From an uncultured Collinsella sp. (lineage in GTDB: Bacteria; Actinomycetota; Coriobacteriia; Coriobacteriales; Coriobacteriaceae), in NCBI GenBank assembly GCA_959020715.1, contig CAUESV010000006.1, forward strand, positions 54,350 to 118,349: 64,000 nt of DNA, read 5' to 3'. The notes below the pieces were generated by a model, which saw only the letters and a program-made list of their open reading frames with translations, did not search any database and was not told where the DNA came from. Below are positions 7,535-15,652 of the stretch, one piece after another (within the stretch, counting starts at the first letter, position 1; each line of letters begins with the position of its first letter). The position numbers and the translations under genes were made by a program.

Positions 7535-8950
7535 ATGCTTGACTATAATTTGGAAAACCGCGGCGAAGCATCGCTCTATGAGTATGTTTACCAGCAAATT
7601 CGAGATGATATTGTAGCTGGACGTATTGCGGCGGGGGAGCATCTTCCGTCTAAGCGCGCCTTTGCCAGTCATCTGGGAATTAGTGTCATTACAATCGAAA
7701 ATGCATATAGCCAGTTGCTTGCCGAGGGTTATATTTGCTCAAAGCCGCGCCGTGGTTACTACGCGTGCGAGCTTCCCGATGCACCGGTTTTGGCTTCGGC
7801 TGCGGAGGGCATCGACCGAGATGACGCCTCCGTGGGCCCCAGCGCGCATGATGTCAACGGACAGGTCGAGCGATTCGATGCGCTTTCTCCTTCCGCCTTG
7901 GAGGCGGCGCGGCTTTGGCAAAGCGCGCTACGGGCGACACTGACGTCCGAAGACGAACGTGAAATCTTTTCGACCGCGCCGGCACAGGGCACCGCTCGGC
8001 TACGACGCGCTATCGCTCACCATTTGCGTGGGACAAGGGGCATGAATGTCGACCCCGACAACATCGTTATCGGTGCGGGCGCCCAGTTGCTCGATACCAT
8101 GTTGGTTCAGTTGCTTGGAGCCGACAAGGTGTATGCCGTTGAGGATCCGGGCTATCTGCGCCTGACGCGCATCTATCAGGCTATGGGTTGCGAAGTGCGT
8201 CATATCCCGTTGGACGGTGAAGGCGTGGACTTGAGTGCTCTGCAGAAAACCGGGGCGGATGTCCTTCACCTGATGCCGTCTCACCAATATCCGACCGGCC
8301 TTGTGACGAGCATTGCGCGTCGCTATGCCCTGCTGAGCTGGGCCGCCGAGCAGCCGGACCGGTATCTCATCGAAGATGACTTTGATTGTGAGTTTCGCCT
8401 TGCCGGCAAGCCGATTCCCGCGCTCGCGTCGATCGATGCCGCCCAATCGGTCATCTACACCAACACCTTTTCAAAAAGTCTGTCGTCGGCCCTGCGTTTG
8501 GCGTATATGGTCCTGCCTGATGAGCTGATGGAACGGTTTAGGCGCAACCTTGGTTTTTACGCATCGTCGGTGAGTTCTGTTGACCAGGTCGCTTTGGCTC
8601 GCTTGCTGGAATCGGGTGATTACGAGCGACATGTGAATCGCGTGCGCGTGCGCGCTCGCGAGGCGCGCGATGGCCTGGCGGCGCTTGTACGGAAGGCATT
8701 TCCGGCGGGGGAGGTCTCGATCGAGTACGCAGACGCGGGTCTTTACTGCACCGTCGTCCTGACCAAGGATAATGCGGGGGAGAGCTTTGCGAAGGCTCTC
8801 GCTGACTCCCGTATTTCCTATATCGATATCGACGATTGCCTATGGGCGTCCGATCGGGCGTTGACTAAGAATGCGCCGTCTCGCGTTCTCATTCAATACG
8901 ACGACCTGAGCCCTCATTCGCTCATCGTTCTTCAAGAACAGCTGCAATAA
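7535..8950 (+). CDS. pdxR: MocR/GntR-type regulator with aminotransferase domain, PdxR-like
   Basis: 471 aa. Residues about 10-75 are a GntR winged helix (SLYEYVYQQIRDDIVAGRI, then LPSKRAFASHLGISVITIEN). Residues about 125-470 are a fold-type I aminotransferase domain with the PLP-lysine region TNTFSKSLSSALRLAYMVLP and the LIEDDFDCEFR aspartate. PdxR proteins sense PLP and control pdxST; the divergent position next to pdxS supports this. ATG at 7535 has AGGTGA seven bases upstream; an in-frame TTG at 7502 is less likely. MocR proteins for other pathways (GabR, TauR) look similar, so the assignment leans on context. Confidence 0.88.
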   Translation: MLDYNLENRGEASLYEYVYQQIRDDIVAGRIAAGEHLPSKRAFASHLGISVITIENAYSQLLAEGYICSKPRRGYYACELPDAPVLASAAEGIDRDDASVGPSAHDVNGQVERFDALSPSALEAARLWQSALRATLTSEDEREIFSTAPAQGTARLRRAIAHHLRGTRGMNVDPDNIVIGAGAQLLDTMLVQLLGADKVYAVEDPGYLRLTRIYQAMGCEVRHIPLDGEGVDLSALQKTGADVLHLMPSHQYPTGLVTSIARRYALLSWAAEQPDRYLIEDDFDCEFRLAGKPIPALASIDAAQSVIYTNTFSKSLSSALRLAYMVLPDELMERFRRNLGFYASSVSSVDQVALARLLESGDYERHVNRVRVRAREARDGLAALVRKAFPAGEVSIEYADAGLYCTVVLTKDNAGESFAKALADSRISYIDIDDCLWASDRALTKNAPSRVLIQYDDLSPHSLIVLQEQLQ

Positions 8951-8960
8951 GCCCACGAAA

Positions 8961-8988
8961 AAGGCCCGAACCATGCGGTTCGGGCCTT
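8961..8988. terminator. Bidirectional terminator between pdxR and the rubrerythrin gene
   Basis: AAGGCCCGAACC / GGTTCGGGCCTT with an ATGC loop: a 12-bp perfect stem with A's on one side and T's on the other, shared by the convergent genes. Confidence 0.85.
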
Positions 8989-9021
8989 ATGAAGCTAGAG
9001 GTTATGTCTCAGGCGGTTGGC

Positions 9022-9582
9022 TTAGCCAAAGTAGCGCTTGAGCAGACCGGCGAAAGCCTTGCCGTGGCGAGCCTCGTCGCGAGCCATCTCGTGCACGGTG
9101 TCGTGGATGGCATCGAGGCCAGCGGCCTTGGCGCGCTTGGCAAGATCGGTCTTGCCGGCGGTGGCGCCGTTCTCGGCCTCAACGCGCATCTCGAGGTTCT
9201 TCTTGGTGGAGTCGGTCACGACCTCGCCCAGGAGCTCGGCGAACTTGGCGGCGTGCTCGGCCTCCTCGTGGGCGGCCTTCTCCCAGTACAGGCCGATCTC
9301 GGGATAACCCTCGCGATGAGCAACGCGAGCCATGGCCAGGTACATACCGACCTCGGAGCACTCGCCCTCAAAGTTGGCGCGCAGGTCGGCAACGATGTCC
9401 TCGGAGACGCCCTCCATCTTGGCGACGCCCACGACGTGCTCGGCAGCCCACTCGAGCTGGCCCTCCTCCTGCTTCAGGAAGCGAGAGCCGGGAACGCCGC
9501 ACTGGGGGCACTTGAAATCCTCGGACAGCTGGTCGCCGTCGAACTCTTCCACATAACCGCAAACGGGGCAAACAAACTTCAT
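9022..9582 (-). CDS. Reverse rubrerythrin (N-terminal rubredoxin domain)
   Basis: 186 aa. The rubredoxin-like Fe(SCys)4 site comes first (CPVCGY near residue 5, CPQCG near residue 30). A ferritin-like diiron four-helix bundle follows (GECSEVGMYLAMARVAHREG, then EKAAHEEAEHAAKFAELLGE, then HEMARDEARHGKAFAGLLKR). This is the reverse of the classical order. In clostridia reverse rubrerythrins act as NADH-dependent peroxide and oxygen reductases of anaerobes (family knowledge). Start at 9582 with AAAGGAT upstream. Monocistronic, ending in the shared terminator at 8961. An oxidative-stress role is likely. Confidence 0.92.
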   Translation of the reverse strand: MKFVCPVCGYVEEFDGDQLSEDFKCPQCGVPGSRFLKQEEGQLEWAAEHVVGVAKMEGVSEDIVADLRANFEGECSEVGMYLAMARVAHREGYPEIGLYWEKAAHEEAEHAAKFAELLGEVVTDSTKKNLEMRVEAENGATAGKTDLAKRAKAAGLDAIHDTVHEMARDEARHGKAFAGLLKRYFG

Positions 9583-9805
9583 GATTCGATCCTTTCGATC
9601 GATGGCGATGGTGCGCTCGTCCGGTCCCGTAAGGGCCCTCTCCGGACGTGCGTCTTGACGAGTTCTATTATCCATAAATGAGACCGAATGTGAAGCCTAT
9701 TAGGAATGATTTTTAATAAAACAATTTTCGGCATGTGAAGATGTTGATTGATTAACGATTTGCAAGCCATATGCGGACGCCGATGAGTACAATCGGTCGA
9801 GCAAA

Positions 9806-9821
9806 TGTTGACCTATCAACA
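9806..9821. promoter_or_regulatory. Operator-like inverted repeat upstream of the alcohol dehydrogenase
   Basis: TGTTGA-CCTA-TCAACA is a perfect 6-bp inverted repeat with a 4-bp spacer, 18 bp before the ATG at 9840. Size and position suit a repressor dimer site, but the regulator is unknown. Confidence 0.45.
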
Positions 9822-9839
9822 AATAAAGGAGTCTCCTTT

Positions 9840-11060
9840 ATGCATCTAGCCCGTCGTGCCTGGTGCCGAACATATCAGACGGTTTTTCGCATCGCATTGC
9901 CGATCCTGCCCTATACCGAGCCGCGCATTTTGGAGCATGCCGAGGATGTGCCCGCGGTGCTTCAAAAGCGCTCGATCCAGAAGGTCCTTATCGTGACAGA
10001 CCCTGGTATTGCTCGTTTGGGACTCACGGCATCACTCGAGCGTGCGCTTACGGCTCAGGGGATTGGCGTTACGGTCTATGCCGAAACGCGTGCGAACCCC
10101 ACGGTCTCAAACGTGGAGGAAGCGGCATCCCTGTATCGCGAGAGCGCCTGCCAGGCCATTATCGGCTTTGGCGGCGGTTCGGCCATGGACTGCGCCAAGG
10201 GCGTAGGCGCACGCATCGCACAGCCAAATAAGCCCATCAACAAGATGCGCGGGCTGCTGCGGATTCATCGTCGCCTGCCGCTGCTCATCGCCGTTCCCAC
10301 CACGGCAGGTACGGGAAGCGAGGTCACGCTTGCGGCAGTAATTACCGATGACGAGACGCACTACAAGTACCCCATTAACGACTTTGTGCTTATCCCGCGC
10401 TTTGCGGTGCACGACCCCGAGTTTACGCGCGGCCTGCCCGCCTCCATTACGGGGCAGACGGGCATGGATGCCCTGACGCATGCCGTCGAGGCCTTTATCG
10501 GCCGCAGCACCACGCCCTATACGCGCAAGATGGCGCGTCAGGCGGTGCAGCTTATCCACGACAATTTGCTCGAGGTCTATGAGCATGGCGACGACATGCG
10601 TGCGCGTCGCAATATGCTTTCGGCGGCGTATAAGGCGGGTATTGCATTTACCCGCTCCTATGTCGGATATGTGCATGCCATCGCGCACAGTCTGGGCGGC
10701 CGATACGGAATTCCGCACGGTTTGGCCAACGCGATCATCCTGCCGCACATGCTTCGCGCTTATGGTGACGCCGCCGCCCCCAAGCTTGCCGATCTTGCTC
10801 GCATGGCCGGTATCGCGCCGGCTAACGCGCAGGACGGTCTTGCGGCCGAGGCCTTTATCGATTGGGTCGACCGCATGAACGAGGCCCTGGGAATCTCCAA
10901 ATATGTCTTGGGCATTCGCCGCTCCGACATTCCCGAGATGGCGGCGCATGCCGATGCCGAGGCCAATCCGCTATACCCCGTTCCACTTTTGATGGACCGT
11001 TTGGAGCTCGAGCGTATGTACGAGGTCGTTGCGGGTGGTATGTTTGAGGACGAGAACTAG
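9840..11060 (+). CDS. Iron-containing alcohol dehydrogenase
   Basis: NAD(P)-dependent group III alcohol dehydrogenase, 406 aa. The nucleotide-binding site is GFGGGSAMDCAKGVG, followed by PTTAGTGSEVT. Metal-ligand regions are TGMDALTHAVEAFIG and AHSLGGRYGIPHGLANAIILP. Start at 9840 (MHLARRAWCRTYQTV) with AAAGGAG upstream. The aldehyde dehydrogenase starts 8 bp after the stop, so alcohol and aldehyde oxidation or reduction are coupled in one operon. The physiological direction in a fermenter is probably aldehyde reduction; the substrate is not visible. Confidence 0.92.
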   Translation: MHLARRAWCRTYQTVFRIALPILPYTEPRILEHAEDVPAVLQKRSIQKVLIVTDPGIARLGLTASLERALTAQGIGVTVYAETRANPTVSNVEEAASLYRESACQAIIGFGGGSAMDCAKGVGARIAQPNKPINKMRGLLRIHRRLPLLIAVPTTAGTGSEVTLAAVITDDETHYKYPINDFVLIPRFAVHDPEFTRGLPASITGQTGMDALTHAVEAFIGRSTTPYTRKMARQAVQLIHDNLLEVYEHGDDMRARRNMLSAAYKAGIAFTRSYVGYVHAIAHSLGGRYGIPHGLANAIILPHMLRAYGDAAAPKLADLARMAGIAPANAQDGLAAEAFIDWVDRMNEALGISKYVLGIRRSDIPEMAAHADAEANPLYPVPLLMDRLELERMYEVVAGGMFEDEN

Positions 11061-11068
11061 GAGGGTCC

Positions 11069-12448
11069 ATGAACACCGAGGAAATTGCGCGCATCATCGG
11101 CGACCAGCGCGCCTACTTTAAGACGCACGCCACGTTTGATGTCGATGCTCGGCGTCGTGCGCTCGTGAGTTTACGCGATGCGGTACGGGCCCACGAGGCC
11201 GATATTGCCCATGCGCTCAAGACCGATTTGGGAAAGTCACATGACGAGGCGTATATGTGTGAGATCGGCACCTCGCTTTCCGAGATTCGACATCAGATTG
11301 CGCATGTGGCTCGATGGAGTCGCCCGCGTCTGCGTCCGTGTGACCTCGCCAACGCCGTAAGTGTGTGCAAGACGCAGGCCGTGCCCTATGGCGTCACACT
11401 CATCATGGCTCCGTGGAACTACCCGTTTTTGCTGACGCTCGAGCCACTCGCCGGCGCCCTTGCCGCGGGCAATACCGTGGTCATCAAGCCGAGCGCATAT
11501 GCTCCGGCATCGAGCGCGGTGCTCAAGCAAATCTGTGAAGAGGCATTTGATCCGTGCCTGGTGACGGTTGTCGAGGGCGGGCGCGCCGAAAACGAAGCGC
11601 TGCTCGACGAGTGCTGGGACAAGATCTTCTTTACCGGTAGCGTTCCGGTCGGCAAGCTCGTCATGGAGCGCGCAAGTAAAAACCTTACGCCCGCGACGCT
11701 TGAGCTGGGCGGAAAGAGTCCCTGCATCGTGGATGCGACGGCAAACTTGAAGGTCGCGGCACGGCGTATCGCCTTTGGTAAGTGGCTCAACGTGGGGCAG
11801 ACCTGCGTGGCGCCCGACTACCTGCTGGTCGATGCGCGCGTGCACGACGAGCTGCTGGACCTTATCAAGGAGGAGGCCCGCCGTATGTTTGGCGAGCATC
11901 CGCTCGATAACGAGGATTACGGGCATATCGTCAACGCCAAGCATTTCGCGCGCGTACGCGGGCTGATCGACCCCGATAAGGTTGTGCTGGGAGGCACGGC
12001 GCTCGAGTCGTCGCTCAAGATCGAGCCGACGATTTTGGACGGCGTGACCCCCGATGACGCCGTGATGCAGGAGGAGATTTTCGGCCCCATTTTGCCGGTG
12101 CTGACGTTTGAGAGCCTAGACGAGGCCGAGACGTTTATTACGGATCGTCCGACGCCGCTGGCCCTGTATATCTTTAGCCAGGACCGTGCGGTTCAGCAGC
12201 GCTTTGTGCGTTACGTGCCCTTTGGTGGTGGCTGTGTTAATGACACCATTATGCATTTGGCCACGAGCCATATGGGCTTTGGCGGCATGGGTGCGAGCGG
12301 TATGGGCCAGTACCATGGCCGCGAGAGCTTCGATACGTTTAGCCACAAGAAGAGCATCGTGAACAAGGCAACGTGGCTGGACGTGCCATTCCGCTATGCT
12401 CCTTACGCAAGCTGGAAGCACAAGTTCGTGCGCATGTTTGTGCATTAG
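11069..12448 (+). CDS. Aldehyde dehydrogenase, ALDH3-like
   Basis: Oxidises aldehydes with NAD(P)+. 459 aa, the short ALDH3 type. Visible are APWNYPFLLTLEPLAGALAA, the cofactor site FTGSVPVGKLVM, the general base Glu in LELGGKSPCIV, the catalytic Cys in NVGQTCVAPDYLLV and EEIFGPILPV. The C-terminus has GGMGASGMGQYHGRESFDTF as in ALDH3 enzymes. GGAGG precedes the ATG; it is co-transcribed with the alcohol dehydrogenase. The C-terminal residues HKFVRMFVH are amphipathic, as in membrane-associated ALDH3s. Confidence 0.93.
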   Translation: MNTEEIARIIGDQRAYFKTHATFDVDARRRALVSLRDAVRAHEADIAHALKTDLGKSHDEAYMCEIGTSLSEIRHQIAHVARWSRPRLRPCDLANAVSVCKTQAVPYGVTLIMAPWNYPFLLTLEPLAGALAAGNTVVIKPSAYAPASSAVLKQICEEAFDPCLVTVVEGGRAENEALLDECWDKIFFTGSVPVGKLVMERASKNLTPATLELGGKSPCIVDATANLKVAARRIAFGKWLNVGQTCVAPDYLLVDARVHDELLDLIKEEARRMFGEHPLDNEDYGHIVNAKHFARVRGLIDPDKVVLGGTALESSLKIEPTILDGVTPDDAVMQEEIFGPILPVLTFESLDEAETFITDRPTPLALYIFSQDRAVQQRFVRYVPFGGGCVNDTIMHLATSHMGFGGMGASGMGQYHGRESFDTFSHKKSIVNKATWLDVPFRYAPYASWKHKFVRMFVH

Positions 12449-12468
12449 AATCAGATAAGGATGAATTT

Positions 12469-12615
12469 ATGTCCGCACGGGCCCGTAGACTTCTCGATAA
12501 GGTCAAACGCTGGTTTATCCGGCCGTTAGAGGAGTTGCCATGTACGAGCCTTCACGTGTTCTTCTGTCGTTTCATATCGCAGGATTTCAATATGCCGACG
12601 GTGCTTTGGTCCTAG
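12469..12615 (+). CDS. Small ORF overlapping the HIRAN gene (48 aa, possible 5' part of it)
   Basis: ATG at 12469 has AAGGA seven bases upstream and opens a 48-codon frame, MSARARRLLDKVKRWFIRPL then EELP, that overruns the HIRAN start in another frame. Its first 24 residues look like a plausible amphipathic basic N-terminus; the part inside the HIRAN gene is unlike a protein. Either it is a short translationally coupled leader, or a one-base shift near 12538 separates a longer HIRAN protein from its true N-terminus. Confidence 0.35.
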   Translation: MSARARRLLDKVKRWFIRPLEELPCTSLHVFFCRFISQDFNMPTVLWS

Positions 12616-12866
12616 GCGATCTTAAAGCGGGCAATAAACTGACGCTGTGTGCCGAGCACGATAATCCCCATGATCCCGAGGCGGTTGCGATCTATTACGG
12701 CAACACCAAGCTTGGCTATGTTCCGGGAAACGAGGTCGGCCCGCTGTCCTTGATGATGTATTACGGCCACGAGGATGTGTTTGAGGCCCGCGTACAACAG
12801 GTTGCCCCCGAGCGCAGCCCGTGGCATCAGGTGCGCGTTGGCCTCTATGTGGTGGATGCTCGCTAA
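12540..12866 (+). CDS. HIRAN domain protein
   Basis: A stand-alone HIRAN domain, 108 aa. FHIAGFQYADG, then CAEHDNPHDPEAVAIYYGN, then KLGYVPGNE and a final YVVDAR match the family, which in HLTF binds 3' ends of single-stranded DNA. Bacterial stand-alone HIRAN proteins are uncharacterised; a role in recognising damaged or branched DNA is inference. It begins at ATG 12540 inside the preceding small ORF. The following gene starts 19 bp after its stop, suggesting an operon with the 59-residue protein. Confidence 0.8.
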   Translation: MYEPSRVLLSFHIAGFQYADGALVLGDLKAGNKLTLCAEHDNPHDPEAVAIYYGNTKLGYVPGNEVGPLSLMMYYGHEDVFEARVQQVAPERSPWHQVRVGLYVVDAR

Positions 12867-12884
12867 TCGGTAAGGGAAGCTGCC

Positions 12885-13064
12885 ATGTTTGATGACGATG
12901 ACCTGCTCGATCTGACAGATGATCCGTTTGAGTGGGATATGCTACTCGATGACGATGAGTTGGAGCAGGACCGTAAAAAGCGGCAGGACAAGAAAACTCA
13001 GAGTGACGCTTCGAAAAAGCAAGACAAGCGCCGCCGCGGACTGTTCGGCGGGCTCTTTGGATAA
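12885..13064 (+). CDS. Small charged protein, 59 aa, unknown
   Basis: ATG at 12885 is preceded by AAGGGAAG and opens a 59-codon frame. The protein is strongly bipolar: an acidic first half (MFDDDDLLDLTDDPFEWDML), then a lysine/arginine/glutamine segment (DRKKRQDKKTQSD), and a glycine-phenylalanine end (RRRGLFGGLFG). The pattern could be a helical, nucleic-acid or membrane-contacting peptide. It sits between the HIRAN and phosphoesterase genes on the same strand. Codon use resembles its neighbours. Confidence 0.6.
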   Translation: MFDDDDLLDLTDDPFEWDMLLDDDELEQDRKKRQDKKTQSDASKKQDKRRRGLFGGLFG

Positions 13065-13130
13065 CCGCCACATCGCTGCGTCTGTATACTTAGCACGAGT
13101 TGAACACGTTGCGAAATGAGGACAGAGACG

Positions 13131-13676
13131 ATGATGTGGTTTACCGCCGACCTGCACCTGGGCGATACGAATATCTTGCACGACATGGATCGGCCGTTTG
13201 GCTCGGTCGAGGAGATGAATCGCAAGGTCATCGATGCCATCAATGAGTGCGTGGCTGCGGATGACCGCCTCTATATTTTGGGTGACTTTACCTATCGTTT
13301 GCCCCTGGCGGAGGCGGTGCGCCTGCGCGAGCGTATCGAATGCCAGAACGTGACGCTCATCCGTGGTAACCATGACGGCGACTGGGAAGATCCCGACGTA
13401 CCGCAGATTTGGGAAGACGTGCGCGATTACCTGGAGATTGCTCCCGGCTATGCCAAGGGCCATCGTCTGGTTATGAGCCACTACCCCATGCTCAGCTGGA
13501 ACGGCAAGGCACGTGGCGCCATTATGCTGCATGGGCATATCCACAGCAGGGGTGACCGCACCAACGCACGCAACCGCGATCGCGAGCGTCCCATTTATCG
13601 CTACGATGTGGGCCTCGACGCCAACGACTACAAGCCCGTAAGCCGAGACCAGATCCTGAATTTCTTTGGACTGTAG
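13131..13676 (+). CDS. Metallophosphoesterase (calcineurin-like)
   Basis: 181 aa. The metal-ligand blocks of the family appear in order: WFTADLHLGD (D-x-H), LYILGDFTYR (GD), LIRGNHDGD (GNHD), MSHYPML (H) and MLHGHIHSR (GHxH). It resembles small bacterial YfcE-like or Ap4A-hydrolase-like enzymes whose substrates are mostly unassigned. I prefer ATG 13131 since GAGGAC lies eight bases before it; an ATG at 13116 is in frame but has no ribosome site. Two hairpins follow the stop. Confidence 0.87.
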   Translation: MMWFTADLHLGDTNILHDMDRPFGSVEEMNRKVIDAINECVAADDRLYILGDFTYRLPLAEAVRLRERIECQNVTLIRGNHDGDWEDPDVPQIWEDVRDYLEIAPGYAKGHRLVMSHYPMLSWNGKARGAIMLHGHIHSRGDRTNARNRDRERPIYRYDVGLDANDYKPVSRDQILNFFGL

Positions 13677-13682
13677 CTCGCA

Positions 13683-13719
13683 AACCGCCACGAAGGGGAC
13701 AGGCACCTTTGTGGCGGTT
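13683..13719 (+). terminator. Hairpin with a GGGGACAGGCACC loop after the phosphoesterase
   Basis: AACCGCCACGAAGG pairs with CCTTTGTGGCGGTT (one mismatch) around GGACAGGCA. The GGGGACAGGCACC word resembles palindromic repeats that I associate with REP-type elements in other genomes (recollection, not checked), so it may be a repeat recruited as a terminator. Confidence 0.55.
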
Positions 13720-13721
13720 CT

Positions 13722-13750
13722 GGCGCCGTTGCCATTCTGGCAGCGGCGCC
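13722..13750 (+). terminator. Second hairpin after the phosphoesterase
   Basis: GGCGCCGTTGCCA / TGGCAGCGGCGCC with a 3-nt loop, 13 pairs including one G-T; followed by TATTTTGT, which suits intrinsic termination. Confidence 0.6.
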
Positions 13751-13814
13751 TATTTTGTCCGCGCGGCGCGGTAGAGTGTAGGCGGTTGAAATTTGCGTCC
13801 ATCGAGGAGCTGCT

Positions 13815-15572
13815 ATGAACGAGATCAGGTGCCCGCACTGTGGCGAAGTTTTTAAGGTCGACGCGTCCGGCTATGCGGATATCGTCAAGCAAGTGCGCGA
13901 TGCCGAGTTTTCGCGCGACCTGGATGAGCGTGTGAAGGCAGTCCAGCGCGAGGGCGAGCAGGCGCTGGAGCTTGAGCGCTCGCGTTCGTCAGCCGCTTTG
14001 CAGGAGGCAGAGTCTCAGCGCAACGCTCAGCTTGTCGAGCAGAAGAATGCTGCAGCTCAGCAGCTGGCACAAGAGGTTGCCAAGCGCGATGCTGAGCTTG
14101 CCGAGCTGCGCGCCAAGCTCGAGGGCGCTGCCACAGAGCGCGAGAGTGCAAGCCAGCGCGCGGCGGTTGAGGCCCGTGCCGATGCTCAAAAGGAAAACGC
14201 CGAGCTTCAGCGCGAAATCGATAATTTGCGTGCGCAGTTGGGGCGCAAAGATGATGAAGCCAGGCTTGCCGAGGCGGCGGCACGCAATGCTGCTCAAAAC
14301 GACCTGTCCGCGCGCGACGCTCAGATTGCCGAGCTGCAGGCCAGGCTCGCCGCGGCGGACAAGGCCCAGGAGATGGCGCTTGCCGCTGCCGCGGCAGAGT
14401 CGCAGCGTGAGCTCGATGCCGCTCGCAGCGAGGCCGAGCGCGCGCTTACTGACTATCGCGCGAAGGTGCAAGAGAAGTTTTCCGCCGCAAAGGCTCAGTC
14501 CGAGCAAGAGGCCGAGGGCCTGCGTGCCCAGCTGCGCGAGCAGGAACTGATGGCAAAAATGAACCTGTCAGAGGCGGTTGCCGCGGCGGAGCGAGAGCGC
14601 GATGAGGCACGTGCCAAGCTGACGAGCGAGCTGGCGGTGCGCGATTCTCGCGAGGAGCAAGCCAAGGCGGCACACGAGCTCGAGCTTGCGCAGGCCAAGC
14701 GCGCGAGCGATGACCTGATTCGCTACAAGGATGAAGAGATTGAGCGCCTTAAGGACATGAAGGTCCGCCTGTCCACCAAGATGGTGGGCGAGTCGCTCGA
14801 GCAGCACTGCGAGACCGAGTTTAACCGTCTGCGCATGACGGCGTTTCCCAACGCGTACTTCGAGAAAGATAACGATGCGTCCGAGGGTACCAAGGGCGAC
14901 TTTATCTTCCGCGAGTGCGACGCAAGCGGCAATGAGGTCATTTCGATTATGTTCGAGATGAAAAACGAGAACGACGAGACCGCGACCAAGCATAAAAACG
15001 AGGACTTCTTTAAGAAACTCGATCACGATCGTCGCCAGAAAGGCTGTGAGTACGCGGTGCTCTGTACGCTGCTCGAGCCCGAGAGTGACCTCTATAACGC
15101 CGGCATCGTGGACGTGAGCTATCGCTACGAGAAGATGTACGTGATCCGTCCGCAGTTTTTCATTCCCATGATTACACTTCTTCGCAACGCCGCCATGGGT
15201 TCGCTGCGCTATAAGCAGGAGCTAGCGGAGTACAAACAGCAGAATATCGACGTCACGAACTTCGAAGCCAAGATGGAAAAGTTCAAGAACGATTTCGGTC
15301 GCAACTACGAGATCGCGAGCCGCAAGTTCCAAACGGCGATCGATGAGATTGACAAGACGATTAGTCATCTGCAGAAAACCAAGGAAGCGTTGCTGTCCTC
15401 CGAGAACAATCTGCGCCTAGCCAACAAGAAAGCCGACGATCTTACCATTCGCAAGCTCACGTGGGGTAACAAGACCATGAAGGCAGCGTTTGACGAGGCA
15501 CGCGGTGCTGCGCCAGAGACAAACGATGAGCCCGCCGAGGCGGATTCGTATGAGGTCGAGGATGCCGAGTAA
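13815..15572 (+). CDS. DUF2130 domain protein with long coiled coil
   Basis: 585 aa. The N-terminus MNEIRCPHCGEVFKVD carries one CxxC. Residues about 30-310 are an uninterrupted Ala/Glu/Arg/Gln-rich coiled coil. Residues about 315-500 match DUF2130: SLEQHCETEFNRLR, then GTKGDFIFRECDASGNEV, then FEMKNENDE. The last two pieces place Asp and E-x-K as in a PD-(D/E)xK nuclease core, so nuclease activity is plausible but unproven. A second helical segment and an acidic tail end the protein. It looks monocistronic, with a strong terminator at 15592. Confidence 0.85.
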   Translation: MNEIRCPHCGEVFKVDASGYADIVKQVRDAEFSRDLDERVKAVQREGEQALELERSRSSAALQEAESQRNAQLVEQKNAAAQQLAQEVAKRDAELAELRAKLEGAATERESASQRAAVEARADAQKENAELQREIDNLRAQLGRKDDEARLAEAAARNAAQNDLSARDAQIAELQARLAAADKAQEMALAAAAAESQRELDAARSEAERALTDYRAKVQEKFSAAKAQSEQEAEGLRAQLREQELMAKMNLSEAVAAAERERDEARAKLTSELAVRDSREEQAKAAHELELAQAKRASDDLIRYKDEEIERLKDMKVRLSTKMVGESLEQHCETEFNRLRMTAFPNAYFEKDNDASEGTKGDFIFRECDASGNEVISIMFEMKNENDETATKHKNEDFFKKLDHDRRQKGCEYAVLCTLLEPESDLYNAGIVDVSYRYEKMYVIRPQFFIPMITLLRNAAMGSLRYKQELAEYKQQNIDVTNFEAKMEKFKNDFGRNYEIASRKFQTAIDEIDKTISHLQKTKEALLSSENNLRLANKKADDLTIRKLTWGNKTMKAAFDEARGAAPETNDEPAEADSYEVEDAE

Positions 15573-15591
15573 GGCATAGCGTATCGCGCAA

Positions 15592-15631
15592 AAAGCGGGG
15601 CCGCTGGCGATGTTGCCAGCGACCCCGCTTT
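15592..15631. terminator. Terminator between the convergent DUF2130 and helicase genes
   Basis: AAAGCGGGGCCGCTGGC pairs with GCCAGCGACCCCGCTTT (one mismatch) around GATGTT; T-rich on the plus side and A-rich on the other, so probably bidirectional. Confidence 0.85.
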
Positions 15632-15652
15632 GTTTCGTCCCATTGCGCCCGG

